DNA of 64,000 bases from Paenibacillus sp. URB8-2. GTDB lineage: Bacteria > Bacillota > Bacilli > Paenibacillales > Paenibacillaceae. Positions 25,700 to 34,723 of this stretch are shown here, piece by piece; position 1 is the stretch's first letter, and every line of letters begins with the position of its first letter. The notes beneath the pieces are model-generated. The model was not told the DNA's origin. It searched no databases and saw only the letters and a program-made list of their open reading frames with translations. Where the stretch lies: contig NZ_AP023239.1 in the NCBI RefSeq assembly GCF_013393385.1, positions 3,224,001 to 3,288,000 on the forward strand, given 5' to 3'. The position numbers and the translations under genes are program-made.

Positions 25700-26635
25700 T
25701 CAATTTCCCGTCTTTCGTTCCACCGGATACAGCCGAAATTCCTCGGCGAGCAGCGTGTTTGAGAATATGGATCGCGCCTCTTCAAGCAGCGGAATAAGCT
25801 CGTCCAGAGAGCCGTATCTTGAACTGAAATGCGTAAGAATGAGCTGACGGGCGTGTGCTTCCTTGGCGATTTCCGCTGCCTGAACGGTCGTGCTGTGATG
25901 GTAGTCCCGAGCCATCTTGGCCAGATCATGGCTAAAGGTCGCCTCATGGACCAGCAGATCGGCTTCCCTTGCAAGCGGAATGGAATTCCCGCAAGGTCTG
26001 GTATCTCCCAGAACGGTGATGATCCGGCCGCGTTTAGGTTCGCTGAGCACATCGGCGGCGGCAATCGTTATTCCTTCGTCCGTGGTCACATTCCGGCCGC
26101 TCTTCAGCACGCCGTACAAAGGGCCGGGTTTCAGGCCGTAAGCTTTAAGCCGCTCGGTATTGAGGCTGCCAGGCCGGTCCTTTTCCGTGACACGGTAGCC
26201 GTAGCTGTCTATCCGGTGCTCCAGAAGAGCCGATTCCACTTTAAAACTTTCATCTTCAAAAATAAGCCCGCCGTTATGCTCGATCACTTCGAGCTTGTAC
26301 GGAACCCTGGACTGGCTGACGGACAGCGAAATATCCAGAAACGCCTTGAGTCCGGGCGGACCGTATACGGTCAGAGGCGCGGTGCCTCCTTGATATCCCC
26401 TGCTGCTCAGCAGCCCGGGAAGTCCGAAGAGATGGTCGCCGTGAAGATGGGTAATGAACAGCTTTTCCAGCCTGCCAAGCCGCAGCGGCGAACGGAGGAC
26501 CTGATGCTGTGTTCCTTCTCCGCAGTCGAACATCCATAGGCTTCGGCGCTCTTCGAGCAGCCGCAGGGCGACCGAGCTTACATTTCGCTGCAAAGTGGGA
26601 ACGCCCGCATTGGTGCCCAAAAAATAGATCTCCAT
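25700..26635 (-). CDS. rnz: Ribonuclease Z
   Basis: Metallo-beta-lactamase endonuclease that trims 3' tails from tRNA precursors lacking encoded CCA. Metal-binding FITHLHGDHLFGLPGLL (HxHxDH), GDTRPC (Asp), and a distal histidine in ILTHFSSRY; exosite region between residues 150 and 175. 311 residues, matches B. subtilis Rnz. ATG 26635 with GGAGG upstream. The metH terminator lies within its leader. Confidence 0.95.
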   Translation of the reverse strand: MEIYFLGTNAGVPTLQRNVSSVALRLLEERRSLWMFDCGEGTQHQVLRSPLRLGRLEKLFITHLHGDHLFGLPGLLSSRGYQGGTAPLTVYGPPGLKAFLDISLSVSQSRVPYKLEVIEHNGGLIFEDESFKVESALLEHRIDSYGYRVTEKDRPGSLNTERLKAYGLKPGPLYGVLKSGRNVTTDEGITIAAADVLSEPKRGRIITVLGDTRPCGNSIPLAREADLLVHEATFSHDLAKMARDYHHSTTVQAAEIAKEAHARQLILTHFSSRYGSLDELIPLLEEARSIFSNTLLAEEFRLYPVERKTGN

Positions 26636-26695
26636 ATCTGCCCTCCTTTCCTCCCTGTGATCTTATTCATCCCGCAAATCCTCCCGATCTTCCAG

Positions 26696-26722
26696 CAAAA
26701 AGCCTCCCGTAACCGGGAGGCT
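26696..26722 (-). terminator. metH terminator
   Basis: AGCCTCCCG/CGGGAGGCT with a 4-base loop, followed on the minus strand by TTTTTGCTGG. About 40 bases after the metH stop. Confidence 0.88.
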
Positions 26723-26764
26723 GGTACAACGGGAAGTTCCCTTAAGACTATTCTGTCCAAAAGC

Positions 26765-29700
26765 TTAGGCTTTCTCCACATTGAAATACTGCGCTTCAGG
26801 ATGGGCGAAAACCATCGCAGACACGGACGCCTCAGGTTCCATCATAAAACCGTCCGTCAAGTGGACTCCGATATCCTCGGGCGACATCAGCTTGAACAGC
26901 GGCCCTTGGTCCTCCAGGTCCGGGCAAGCCGGGTAACCGAAGGATACGCGGATGCCTTGATAACGGGCGCCGTGTCTTTGTTTCATCGTCATATCCGCCG
27001 AGTCGGGGAAGCCCCAGGTGTCCCGCATCATATGATGGACGCGTTCGGCCAATCCTTCAGCGACTTCAAGAGCCAGGGCTTGCAGTGCATGGGAACGCAG
27101 GTAGTCGCCCTTGTTCTTCAGTTCCTCGGACAGTTCGCGTACTCCGTGTCCCGCTGTCACCACGAGGAAACCGACATAATCCATTACGCCGCTGTCCACA
27201 GGCTTCAGGAAGTCGGCCAGGCAAAGATACGGCTCAACCTGCTGTCTTGGGAAAGTAAAGGTATGCAGAACCTTTCCCGTATCCTCAGGATCATAGATCA
27301 GAATATCATTGCCCCTGGACTGAGCCGGGAAGAACCGGTACATCGCATGCGGGCTGATCGTTCCGTTTACCGTCGCCTCAAGCAGCAGATCGTCCACTGT
27401 CTCTTTCAATTCGACCGCGCGGGATTCTCCTGCGGCCAGCTGCGCCTCGACCGAGCCTCTTAGACCCAAATGATGGCCGAGCAGCATTTGCATGTTCACA
27501 TAAGGGATTACGTGGCCAAGCGGATAATTGCGGAGCACATGCCGCTCCAGGTCCGGCGGAATATAGACCGGCGCATCCTGTGATATATTCGAGCGCACCG
27601 CTCTTGTAAGCTGGGGAAGCTCCGGTTTCTGCGGAGCAGCCGCAGCGGCCTCGTTCTCCTCCCGCATCTCCTCGGCCATCTTGGCCCGTTCCAGCGGGTT
27701 CATCAGCTTATTGGCTAGATCAAGCCCGTCCATGGCGTCCTTGGCGTACAGCACAAGTCCGTCGTATTCCGGACGGATACGTGTCTTGGTGAACTTGCGG
27801 GTCAGAGCCGCCCCGCCGACCATAATCGGCACGTCTATTCCCGCCGTACGCAAATCCTGCGCCGTCAGAACCATCTGCTGCGCCGACTTCACGAGCAGGC
27901 CGGACAAGCCGATGGCATCGGCTTTCTCCCGTCTATACGCTTCGATGATCGTCTCCGGTGGTACTTTTATACCCAAATTGACGATTTGATAACCATTGTT
28001 CGAGAGGATGATCTCGACGAGATTTTTGCCGATATCATGCACATCCCCCTTAACGGTGGCAAGCAGAATCTTGCCCTTGACCGAGCTCTCGTTCTTCTCC
28101 ATGAACTGCTCAAGATGGGCTACCGACGCTTTCATCACTTCAGCGCTTTGCAGCACCTCCGCGACAATGAGCTCATTGTTGTTGAACAGCCGCCCGACCT
28201 CGGACATTCCGCTCATGAGCGGTCCGTTGATAATCTCCAGCGCGCCGTATTTCTTCAGCGCCTCGTCGAGATCAGGGATCAGCCCTTCTTTGCTGCCCTC
28301 CACCACATAGGAAGCCAGACGCTCTTCGAGAGTCAGGTTGGAGATCTTCTCCTTCTTCTCGACTTTCTTGCCACGGAAGGCGGCGACAAAGACGGCAAGC
28401 GTCTCGTCGTTCGTATTATAAATCAGATCTTCGGCCAAGCGGCGCTCTTCCTCCGGAATCGAGGCATAACGCTCCACCTTCTCCGTATTGACGATCGCAT
28501 AATCCAGTCCCGCCTTGGTGCACTCGTAGAGGAACACGGAATTCAGCACTTCCCGGCCCGCTTCCGGCAGTCCGAACGATACGTTGCTGATTCCCAGCAC
28601 GGTATGGACACCCGGCAGTGCTTCCTTGATCAGACGGATACCGTCGATCGTTTCCTTCGCCGAGCCGATATACTGTTCATCCCCTGTGCCGACAGGGAAC
28701 ACCAGCGTGTCGAAGATCAAATCTTCAGGCGACAAGCCGTACTTGCCTACGAGGAGATCATAGGAGCGTCTGGCCACCGCGAGCTTGTCTTCCGCCTTGA
28801 TGGCCTGGCCGCTTTCGTCGATGGTCCCGACGACCACCGCCGCGCCGTACTTGTGAATGAGCGGCGTGACGTGCTCAAATTTTTCTTCACCATCTTCAAG
28901 ATTAATGGAGTTAATTATCGCTTTGCCCTGGCAGTACTGCAGAGCAAGATCAATAACCTTGGGATCGGTCGTATCGATCATAAGCGGAACTTTGACCTTT
29001 TTCACGACCAGTTCCAGGAATTGCTCCATATCTTCCGTTTCATCCCGGTCGGGGTCCTGTACGCACACATCCACAACCTGAGCCCCGCTCTTCACCTGAG
29101 CGCGCGCGATTTCCGAAGCCTCTTCATACTTGCCTTCAACGATGAGCCGTTTGAATTTGCGGGAGCCAAGCACGTTGGTCCGCTCTCCGACCATATAAGG
29201 CCGGTTATCCTGCTCGATGTATACAGGTTCGATTCCGGACAATGCCGGCGGATGGCTTCCGTTCAAAGGGCGCGGAGGATATTCCGACAGGGTGTCCGCC
29301 ATCGCGCGGATATGCTCCGGTGTAGTGCCACAGCAGCCGCCGGCGATGTTAAGCCAGCCCTTCTCAGCGAACGCCGCGACCTTGCGCGCCAGCGAATCCG
29401 GCGACTCGTGGTAGTTCCCGTTCTCGTCGGGCAGACCCGCGTTCGGATAGCAGCTGACCGCCGATTTGGCCATAGCGGACAACGAACGGATATGGTCCCG
29501 CATGAATTCCGGACCGGTCGCGCAGTTAAGGCCGATGGAGATCGGCTTCAAATGCTCCAACGAGATATAAAAGGCTTCGATGTTCTGGCCGGCCAGTGTC
29601 GTGCCCATCGGCTCGATCGTCCCGGAAATCATAACCGGCAAGGTGATGCCTGTCTTCTCGAATGCATTGCGAATGCCAATGCTGCCCGCTTTTACATTCA

Positions 29701-30202
29701 AGGTATCTTGAGAAGTTTCGAGCATCAGGGCGTCTACGCCGCCTTCGATCAGCGCGATCGCCTGCTCTTCGTAGCTTTCCGTCAGTTCGCTGAATGTCAC
29801 GCCTCCGGTAACCGACAGCGTTTTGGTTGTCGGGCCCATTGCGCCCACAACGTAGCGCGGACGATCCGGAGTATCATATTTATTAACAGCTTCCCGGGCG
29901 ATTGCAGCGGCGACAAGATTGATTTCGCGCGCTTTTTGAGGAATATCGTATTCCGCAAGCACAACCGAGGTTGCCCCGAACGTATTCGTCTCGATCAGAT
30001 CGGCGCCTGCTTCCAGGTAGGCTTCATGAATATCCCGAATGACTTCGGGTCTGGTCAGCACAAGCATTTCGTTGCAGCCATCCAGCTCGTCTCCGCCAAA
30101 ATCTTCCCCAGTCAAAGGAACCTGCTGAATCATGGTGCCCATAGCACCGTCTAGAATCAGTATGCGCTGCTCCAGCGCTTCTGCAAGTGTAGGTTTAGCC
30201 AA
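26765..30202 (-). CDS. metH: Cobalamin-dependent methionine synthase
   Basis: Transfers methyl from methyltetrahydrofolate through cobalamin to homocysteine. Four modules in order: homocysteine-binding domain with zinc ligands in [10 protein letters not shown] (Cys about 227) and [10 protein letters not shown] (Cys pair about 290); pterin-binding domain (about 330-590, [19 protein letters not shown]); cap plus cobalamin-binding domain with the axial histidine in [10 protein letters not shown] (about 722); and the S-adenosylmethionine activation domain (about 890-1140, [19 protein letters not shown]). TTG 30202 is chosen (GGGGGGATT upstream), giving 1145 residues. I find no cobalamin or SAM riboswitch in the short leader. 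Confidence 0.96.
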   Translation of the reverse strand: MAKPTLAEALEQRILILDGAMGTMIQQVPLTGEDFGGDELDGCNEMLVLTRPEVIRDIHEAYLEAGADLIETNTFGATSVVLAEYDIPQKAREINLVAAAIAREAVNKYDTPDRPRYVVGAMGPTTKTLSVTGGVTFSELTESYEEQAIALIEGGVDALMLETSQDTLNVKAGSIGIRNAFEKTGITLPVMISGTIEPMGTTLAGQNIEAFYISLEHLKPISIGLNCATGPEFMRDHIRSLSAMAKSAVSCYPNAGLPDENGNYHESPDSLARKVAAFAEKGWLNIAGGCCGTTPEHIRAMADTLSEYPPRPLNGSHPPALSGIEPVYIEQDNRPYMVGERTNVLGSRKFKRLIVEGKYEEASEIARAQVKSGAQVVDVCVQDPDRDETEDMEQFLELVVKKVKVPLMIDTTDPKVIDLALQYCQGKAIINSINLEDGEEKFEHVTPLIHKYGAAVVVGTIDESGQAIKAEDKLAVARRSYDLLVGKYGLSPEDLIFDTLVFPVGTGDEQYIGSAKETIDGIRLIKEALPGVHTVLGISNVSFGLPEAGREVLNSVFLYECTKAGLDYAIVNTEKVERYASIPEEERRLAEDLIYNTNDETLAVFVAAFRGKKVEKKEKISNLTLEERLASYVVEGSKEGLIPDLDEALKKYGALEIINGPLMSGMSEVGRLFNNNELIVAEVLQSAEVMKASVAHLEQFMEKNESSVKGKILLATVKGDVHDIGKNLVEIILSNNGYQIVNLGIKVPPETIIEAYRREKADAIGLSGLLVKSAQQMVLTAQDLRTAGIDVPIMVGGAALTRKFTKTRIRPEYDGLVLYAKDAMDGLDLANKLMNPLERAKMAEEMREENEAAAAAPQKPELPQLTRAVRSNISQDAPVYIPPDLERHVLRNYPLGHVIPYVNMQMLLGHHLGLRGSVEAQLAAGESRAVELKETVDDLLLEATVNGTISPHAMYRFFPAQSRGNDILIYDPEDTGKVLHTFTFPRQQVEPYLCLADFLKPVDSGVMDYVGFLVVTAGHGVRELSEELKNKGDYLRSHALQALALEVAEGLAERVHHMMRDTWGFPDSADMTMKQRHGARYQGIRVSFGYPACPDLEDQGPLFKLMSPEDIGVHLTDGFMMEPEASVSAMVFAHPEAQYFNVEKA

Positions 30203-30315
30203 CTTCCAATCCCCCCAGTAAAACATTAGAGTAAGTTTAGCAGAATAAAGGGAATTCGGAAAGTATCCCGGCCCACTCTGCAAGTCTGTCTTATTTCCAG
30301 CCGGTCTCCCGGCAT

Positions 30316-30738
30316 TTATTGCGGCTTAACGGTCAACGATTTTGTCGGCATGGAGTGCTGCGTCCGCGCGGTTGCATGCGAGGTCACACTATAGGTTCCT
30401 GCTTCCTCCAGCGCCCCCACTGCCGTATATTTCCCCTCTCCGTCCGGCTGTCCCGTGAGCTCAAGCTTTTTTGACGGATCGGCGGTATTTACGACTTCAA
30501 ATAATACTTCATTGGCATCGTCCACCACATCGCCGCCCTGGGTTATTCTGGCTTCAAAGGTTATCTCCTGATGGACTGTCGCCTCGGCTGGACTCCACGT
30601 TAGCTCGACCTTGATCGGTTCCATTGACATCTCGGACATATCCATGGCCGTGTGATTGTTCCCTCCGGTAGAGCAGCCTGTAAGCGTTGCGGCAATAACC
30701 ATGGAGTACACAATCTTCTTCAGGATTAATCTCGACAT
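30316..30738 (-). CDS. FixH/YtkA-like lipoprotein
   Basis: Secreted lipoprotein of 140 residues. Signal sequence with lipobox ATLTGCSTG (Cys near 22), then a methionine/histidine-rich stretch (HTAMDMSEMSMEPIKV) that could bind copper, then an Ig-like beta domain typical of the YtkA/FixH family (VELTWSPAEATVHQEITF, TYSVTSHATA). GGGGGG precedes ATG 30738. Possible role in copper delivery or envelope quality control; inferred from family and the Met/His motif. Confidence 0.78.
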   Translation of the reverse strand: MSRLILKKIVYSMVIAATLTGCSTGGNNHTAMDMSEMSMEPIKVELTWSPAEATVHQEITFEARITQGGDVVDDANEVLFEVVNTADPSKKLELTGQPDGEGKYTAVGALEEAGTYSVTSHATARTQHSMPTKSLTVKPQ

Positions 30739-30937
30739 ACGCAGCCCCCCAGGTGGACTAAGTGTGGTATGGATGCTTGATTACATCTTGCGTTAATGCT
30801 GCGTTAAGTGTACCTATCCTATTATACATGGATTAACGTCTTTGGGGGATATCAAACGCCACCTTACCTATAAAAAAAGAGATATTTATCACACAACCGG
30901 CTTAACCATTCATATCGGCATTGTGCAAAATTCTCAA

Positions 30938-30973
30938 ATAAAAACCGATATCCCTTATTACAGGAATACCGGT
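30938..30973 (-). terminator. Terminator of the HAD hydrolase gene
   Basis: ACCGGTATTCC/GGGATATCGGT, an imperfect stem followed on the minus strand by TTTTTATTT. About 30 bases after the stop codon at 31000. Confidence 0.75.
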
Positions 30974-30999
30974 CCAAAAGAAGTAAATCACTGATAGTG

Positions 31000-31785
31000 T
31001 TAGAGACTCTCAACCAGCGGAAGCAGTTCCGACAAATGTTTAATTTCATAATGAGGGATAATTTCCGGGTCGGATGGTTTGCCGGTACGGTTGATCCATA
31101 CCGTTGTAAGACCGGCCGCCAAACCGCCGCGGATATCTGTCGTGAGCTTGTCGCCGACCATGATTCCCTGCTCTGGAGCAATTTCCAGCCGCTTAAGCGC
31201 ATGCTCGAAAATCGACGCATCCGGCTTGCCTTTTCCAAAGGTCCCTGATATGACGATGTGATCAAAAAAAGGAATCAGCTCAGGTACGCCATCCAACTTC
31301 TCCTGCTGCAGGGCCGGACAGCCGTTGGTCAGCAGCAGCAGCTTTACACGCCCGCGCAGCGCAGTCAGGATTTCCAGCGTCTCTTCATACATATAAGGAC
31401 GGCCCCGCCGTTCCGAAGCAAAACGCGCAGCCAGCGTCTCAGCCAGGCTCTCATCGTCTATGCCCACAGCCGCAAGTCCGCGGCGCCAGGATTCCTTCCG
31501 GTAAATTGGGGCAAGCTGTTCCAGCTTCCGGAACTGTTCCTGTTCTCCGGCCGTAAAATTCGCCCACAGCGCTTCAAACGGGTTAATTCCGATCATCTGC
31601 GTAAAAGGAAAAGTTTCGTAAGACTCATAGAGACTTCTCGCTTCGCGTCTGACCGCAGCTTCAAGTTCCTTGGGGTCCACGGCTTCACCCGCCGCTTTAC
31701 AAGCGTATTCAAAGGCTTCCTCAATGCTTCGCTCATCCCACAAAAGGGTATCATCCAAATCGAACAGTACGGCGGCAATCGGCAT
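31000..31785 (-). CDS. HAD-superfamily hydrolase (YfnB/YjjG type)
   Basis: Subfamily I HAD phosphatase. Motif I VLFDLDDTLLWDE, motif II LLLTNGCPALQ, motif III lysine in GTFGKGKPDASIF, motif IV MVGDKLTTDIRGG; helical cap between residues 18 and 110. 261 residues. Likely a nucleotide or sugar phosphate phosphatase. Downstream of a small membrane protein gene. Confidence 0.88.
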   Translation of the reverse strand: MPIAAVLFDLDDTLLWDERSIEEAFEYACKAAGEAVDPKELEAAVRREARSLYESYETFPFTQMIGINPFEALWANFTAGEQEQFRKLEQLAPIYRKESWRRGLAAVGIDDESLAETLAARFASERRGRPYMYEETLEILTALRGRVKLLLLTNGCPALQQEKLDGVPELIPFFDHIVISGTFGKGKPDASIFEHALKRLEIAPEQGIMVGDKLTTDIRGGLAAGLTTVWINRTGKPSDPEIIPHYEIKHLSELLPLVESL

Positions 31786-31826
31786 TCCATTACTCCCTCT
31801 CTATATTAAACTTTATAATTGCTTGT

Positions 31827-32351
31827 TTATTCGTTTTCCAACGGAATTTTGTTTAACTTGGCAAACTGATCCATCCGCTCTCCCATGGCCACCGTATCGT
31901 AACGGTTGATCAACCGGGAGAATATCCAATGACCCCGTTTGGCTTTGGGCTTAATGCTGACGGACTTCCGCGAAACGATAATCTTCTCGATGTCCGCCGC
32001 GTCCAGAAACTTTTGGCGGTTAAACTTAAAGGTGGATACCCGCGCCCGCTCCACTTTCAAATAAGGGCGACGGAAGAACATCATTGCCGCCAGCGCAAAA
32101 TAGAGCACAACGCCAACCCAATTCATCACCAGGCTGTTTGGGCTGCCGGAAGAGGTATCAAACTGGCCGATCATCCAGTACAAAGCCCCAAGTCCCGCAA
32201 GAAGAACGGGAAATACGATATTCCGTCCTCTATACACGTCGGTTTGGCCTGCCTGGCTTGACCTATGGATCGAATCTTTACCTTCCTTTTTTCTTTTCTT
32301 ATTGACCTGCTGCGAGTTACGTTGAACCATTCTTTCCCAAGAACGGGCCAT
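31827..32351 (-). CDS. Conserved small membrane protein, function unknown
   Basis: 174 residues. The N-terminus is basic and polar (WERMVQRNSQQVNKKRKKE), then two hydrophobic segments (FPVLLAGLGALYWMIG and WVGVVLYFALAAMMFF, about 47-93) and a cytoplasmic C-terminal region with FNRQKFLDAADIEKIIVSRKSV. I do not recognise a named family; it looks like a Paenibacillus-type conserved hypothetical. Between ynzC and the HAD gene on the same strand. Confidence 0.7.
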   Translation of the reverse strand: MARSWERMVQRNSQQVNKKRKKEGKDSIHRSSQAGQTDVYRGRNIVFPVLLAGLGALYWMIGQFDTSSGSPNSLVMNWVGVVLYFALAAMMFFRRPYLKVERARVSTFKFNRQKFLDAADIEKIIVSRKSVSIKPKAKRGHWIFSRLINRYDTVAMGERMDQFAKLNKIPLENE

Positions 32352-32398
32352 TTCATTTCCCCCTAGTCTTCCTGAAATATCTATGAATAGACGGCTGA

Positions 32399-32608
32399 TT
32401 AGTGCAAGGGTCCTTTGCCGCCTTGATCATTTCCATCGTTGTCCACAATTTCAATCGAATCCAGTTGAGCCCGGAAGTTGCGGCGGACATTGCCAAGGTA
32501 TATTTCCCGGAGCTTCGCGCGTTCTGCCAGTTCTTCTTCATTAAGTCCTTCGTTCTTATGTTTGCGCGCCAGTTCATTAATGCGGTTAACCAGTTCATCT
32601 ATATTCAA
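32399..32608 (-). CDS. ynzC: DUF896/YnzC-like protein
   Basis: Short helical protein of 69 residues; MNIDELVNRINELARKHKN and LNEEELAERAKLREIYLGN match the DUF896 family, of which B. subtilis YnzC is the model. In Bacillus it is co-induced with lexA-linked genes (yneA-yneB-ynzC); here it follows yneA but yneB (a resolvase) is missing. TTG 32608 start with GGAGGG 8 bases upstream. Confidence 0.85.
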   Translation of the reverse strand: MNIDELVNRINELARKHKNEGLNEEELAERAKLREIYLGNVRRNFRAQLDSIEIVDNDGNDQGGKGPLH

Positions 32609-32709
32609 AATATGTTCCCTCCTAATGATGTTTGCTCTTCTTTCCGGTGGGCCTTATAGTCCTTAAACCGGTGCAACAAGCTTTAAATTCATTCTAACTT
32701 TGCCATGAG

Positions 32710-32748
32710 AAAAAGAGCTTGTCAAGGCAACTCCCCTGAAAGCTCTCT
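32710..32748 (-). terminator. yneA terminator
   Basis: AGAGCTT/AAGCTCT hairpin with a second TCAGGGG/CCTTGA-type pairing, followed on the minus strand by TTTTTCTC. Suggests that ynzC is transcribed separately from yneA here. Confidence 0.6.
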
Positions 32749-32782
32749 TGTATGTTAATAGGATAAAGAATCCACTGTTCAG

Positions 32783-33199
32783 TTATTTGTAAACGGGAAC
32801 CGATAATACCACGCCGGCCTCAATATCCGACCCATTCATATCGTTATACCGTTTAATCGCTTCAATATATACGACGGTTCTCATATCGGAAGGTTTATTC
32901 TTGACCGCAATGCTCCACAATGTATCACCGGGCTCCACAACGACCCGTTTCTCCTGCTGCGGTGAAGATACCGAACTGGCAAAGACCTGACCCACGACGG
33001 TAAATCCGGAAATAATCAGAAGAAGGACAATAACAATTTTGAACAGATTTTGTACTGATGAAAAGGGATGGATTCTCGTACCGGCCACTTTGGAGAATTT
33101 TTCAGATGGATTCCTATGGTGAGAAACAGAACCTCGTTCCGCCGCCGCGGGTTCAGGAGTTTCATTATAAATGCTGCGGTATGTACTGTATTTTAACAT
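32783..33199 (-). CDS. yneA: SOS-induced cell division inhibitor with LysM domain (YneA-like)
   Basis: Functional analogue of B. subtilis YneA, which delays division during the SOS response. 138 residues: hydrophilic N-terminus of about 50 residues, one transmembrane segment (LFKIVIVLLLIISGFTVVGQ), and a C-terminal LysM domain (VVVEPGDTLWSIAVKN... VVLSVPV) facing outside. Divergent from lexA with LexA boxes covering its promoter, so repression is expected. The N-terminus is longer than in B. subtilis YneA. GGAGG 11 bases before ATG 33199. Confidence 0.87.
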   Translation of the reverse strand: MLKYSTYRSIYNETPEPAAAERGSVSHHRNPSEKFSKVAGTRIHPFSSVQNLFKIVIVLLLIISGFTVVGQVFASSVSSPQQEKRVVVEPGDTLWSIAVKNKPSDMRTVVYIEAIKRYNDMNGSDIEAGVVLSVPVYK

Positions 33200-33240
33200 A
33201 AATCATCGACCTCCAAACACTTGTTCTCGCTTGCAAAAAT

Positions 33241-33269
33241 AATATAGCACGAACATGTGTTTCGATCAA
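33241..33269 (-). promoter_or_regulatory. yneA promoter overlapped by LexA box
   Basis: TTGATC (33269-33264), 17 bases, TATATT (33246-33241) on the minus strand. The LexA-like box CGAACATGTGTTTC (33250-33263) fills the spacer exactly, so binding would block transcription. Confidence 0.8.
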
Positions 33270-33278
33270 GAGGTTTTT

Positions 33279-33292
33279 CGAACAATTGTTCG
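33279..33292. promoter_or_regulatory. LexA box (perfect palindrome)
   Basis: CGAACAATTGTTCG, a full match to CGAAC-N4-GTTCG. Centred between the divergent yneA and lexA promoters. Confidence 0.92.
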
Positions 33293-33302
33293 CTTATATC
33301 TT

Positions 33303-33332
33303 AGAACTTACGTTTGTGCGAACGGAGGTTCT
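33303..33332. promoter_or_regulatory. Two weaker LexA boxes at lexA
   Basis: AGAACTTACGTTTG (33303-33316) and CGAACGGAGGTTCT (33319-33332), each with one or two deviations from the palindrome. They overlap the lexA -35/-10 spacer and allow autorepression. Confidence 0.65.
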
Positions 33333-33342
33333 GTGTTATAAT
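33314..33342 (+). promoter_or_regulatory. lexA promoter
   Basis: TTGTGC (33314-33319), 17 bases, TATAAT (33337-33342), 38 bases before the lexA start. Confidence 0.75.
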
Positions 33343-33379
33343 TCTCCCAAACATTACTAGATAGATGGGGTGTATTCCA

Positions 33380-34006
33380 ATGTCAAAAATTTCGAGTCGC
33401 CAGCTGGCGATCCTGGAATTTATACGTAACGAAGTCCGCAGCAAGGGGTATCCGCCCTCCGTCCGGGAAATTGGCGAAGCCGTCGGTCTGGCTTCCAGCT
33501 CCACCGTACACGGACATCTTGACCGGCTGGAGAAGAAAGGGCTTATCCGCCGCGATCCCACTAAACCACGAGCTATTGAGCTGCTGGGTCAGGAAGATTC
33601 CGAGAATGTTCATCAATTCGTCCAGACGATTGCACGAGTGCCGGTAGTCGGAAAAGTAACAGCGGGTGTGCCAATAACCGCGACGGAGAATATCGAGGAT
33701 TATTTTCCTCTTCCCACCCATTATGTCGGAGATAACAAGGTCTTTATGCTTTCCGTCATCGGCGACAGCATGATTGAAGCCGGTATCATGAACGGCGATT
33801 ACGTTATCGTCCGTCAGCAGCAGACCGCCGACAATGGTGATATCGTCGTCGCTATGACCGAAGACGATGAGGCTACCGTCAAGACTTTCTATAAGGAGCG
33901 CGATCATATTCGGCTCCAGCCCGAGAATCCGTCCTACGAGCCGCTTCGGCTTAACCGGGTGAGTATTTTGGGAAAAGTGATCGGATTATTTAGAGACATT
34001 CATTAA
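33380..34006 (+). CDS. lexA: LexA repressor
   Basis: SOS repressor that self-cleaves on RecA filaments. N-terminal winged helix (residues 1-65; [20 protein letters not shown]), hinge, cleavage site Ala95-Gly96 in VTAGVPIT, and a serine-lysine protease dyad: Ser130 in GDSMIEAG and Lys168 in ATVKTFY. 208 residues. ATG 33380 is the start ([12 protein letters not shown]); an in-frame ATG at 33365 is weaker. Divergent from yneA and followed by a terminator-like hairpin and the ldt gene. Confidence 0.97.
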   Translation: MSKISSRQLAILEFIRNEVRSKGYPPSVREIGEAVGLASSSTVHGHLDRLEKKGLIRRDPTKPRAIELLGQEDSENVHQFVQTIARVPVVGKVTAGVPITATENIEDYFPLPTHYVGDNKVFMLSVIGDSMIEAGIMNGDYVIVRQQQTADNGDIVVAMTEDDEATVKTFYKERDHIRLQPENPSYEPLRLNRVSILGKVIGLFRDIH

Positions 34007-34017
34007 TCATGTCACGA

Positions 34018-34058
34018 GAAAAAGGCGGGCTTTCGGTAAACGGAGCCGCTTTTTTTAT
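34018..34058 (+). terminator. lexA terminator
   Basis: AAAAGGCGGGC ... GCCGCTTTT with inner TCGGTAAACGGA pairing, imperfect but ending in TTTTTTT. About 12 bases after the lexA stop. Confidence 0.6.
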
Positions 34059-34116
34059 GTTTTTCTACACATCACATTGTCCGGAGCAGCTCGGAGTTTT
34101 GCTGAAATTCTAAAGC

Positions 34117-34144
34117 ACGGCGTATGTACTCCCCGCATACTTTA
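34117..34144 (+). promoter_or_regulatory. Possible sporulation promoter (SigK/SigE type) for ldt
   Basis: AC (34117-34118), 17 bases, then CATACTTTA (34136-34144), which fits the SigK -10 pattern CATANNNTA. 22 bases before the ldt start. Consistent with a spore-envelope L,D-transpeptidase, but short motifs like this occur by chance. Confidence 0.3.
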
Positions 34145-34166
34145 TTCCGTAAAGGAGTGCTGTGAT

Positions 34167-34505
34167 ATGCCCAATTACCGGATCATTGTCGATTTGTCGG
34201 ATCGCAAGCTGTATTTGTTGGATAACAATAAGGTCGTGAGGGGATTCCCCGTAGGAATCGGTAAGATGCTTACCCAGACACCCGTCGGCGAATATACGAT
34301 TGTTAACAAACAGGCTAATCCGGGCGGACCGTTTGGCGTGCTCTGGATGGGTCTTTCCAAGCCCCATTATGGCATTCACGGAACCAATGATCCCAGTTCG
34401 ATCGGCCATTTGGTCTCGCATGGCTGCATCCGGATGTACAATACAGACGTTCTCGCATTGTCCCGGATCGTTCCGCTGCATACGAGGGTCACGATACGGC
34501 AGTAG
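34167..34505 (+). CDS. L,D-transpeptidase (YkuD domain only)
   Basis: Forms 3-3 cross-links or remodels peptidoglycan using a catalytic cysteine. 112 residues, nothing but a YkuD domain: [19 protein letters not shown] at the N-terminus, [13 protein letters not shown] and [12 protein letters not shown] with the catalytic cysteine and histidine. No signal peptide or LysM domain is visible, which is common for short Bacillales members. ATG 34167 with AAAGGAG upstream. It converges with a LexA-type promoter on the other strand at 34.6 kb. Confidence 0.92.
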   Translation: MPNYRIIVDLSDRKLYLLDNNKVVRGFPVGIGKMLTQTPVGEYTIVNKQANPGGPFGVLWMGLSKPHYGIHGTNDPSSIGHLVSHGCIRMYNTDVLALSRIVPLHTRVTIRQ

Positions 34506-34552
34506 CCGGGTGTGCGTTTTTCAACGTTTCGGGCAGATTGAGTTGATGCGAG

Positions 34553-34585
34553 TCAGGAATACACCTTCGATCTAATTTGTCCCAT
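34553..34585 (-). CDS. 10-codon ORF behind an SOS-type promoter
   Basis: GGAGG (34599-34595) is 9 bases upstream of ATG 34585, and the frame reads MGQIRSKVYS then TGA. Transcription would come from the LexA-box promoter at 34608-34637. Too short for homology: it could be a leader peptide, the start of a truncated SOS gene, or a chance ATG in front of an antisense RNA that runs into ldt and possibly lexA. Confidence 0.35.
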   Translation of the reverse strand: MGQIRSKVYS

Positions 34586-34607
34586 ATTAATTCGCCTCCA
34601 TGGATTT

Positions 34608-34637
34608 ATTATATGCGAACAATTGTTCTTTATTCAA
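34608..34637 (-). promoter_or_regulatory. LexA-regulated promoter pointing into ldt/lexA
   Basis: Minus strand TTGAAT (34637-34632), 18 bases, TATAAT (34613-34608). The spacer contains a 13-of-14 LexA box, CGAACAATTGTTCT read on the plus strand (34616-34629), the same core as the lexA operator. Ribosome binding site and ATG follow. No annotated gene uses it, so its product is a short ORF or an antisense transcript. Confidence 0.75.
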
Positions 34638-34660
34638 AAAAAGACTCTTCCGCGAAAGAG
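34637..34660 (-). terminator. Terminator before the SOS promoter
   Basis: CTCTT/AAGAG hairpin with TCGCGG loop, followed by TCTTTTTTTG on the minus strand. The T-run merges with the -35 of the LexA-type promoter, which insulates it from the holin transcript. Confidence 0.55.
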
Positions 34661-34687
34661 GATTTTTATTGCTATAATCTATAGAAA

Positions 34688-34716
34688 GCTCCCACCGGTT
34701 ACAACCGAAAGGGAGC
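34688..34716 (-). terminator. Terminator after the holin gene
   Basis: GGCTCCC...GGGAGC hairpin with an inner CGGTTGTAACCG pairing, about 10 bases after the holin stop. T-run is weak (TTTCTAT). Confidence 0.5.
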
Positions 34717-34723
34717 CGATTTC

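Noticed and set aside
25561-26064. 167-codon minus-strand frame overlapping rnz
   Set aside because: Out of frame with rnz, cysteine- and arginine-rich, no start signal.
27986-30154. Very long plus-strand frame opposite metH
   Set aside because: It is antisense to a well-conserved gene, has no ribosome binding site or recognisable motif, and reflects codon composition of metH.
30203-30315. Cobalamin or SAM riboswitch upstream of metH
   Set aside because: Only about 110 bases are available and no B12-box or SAM-I core is visible.
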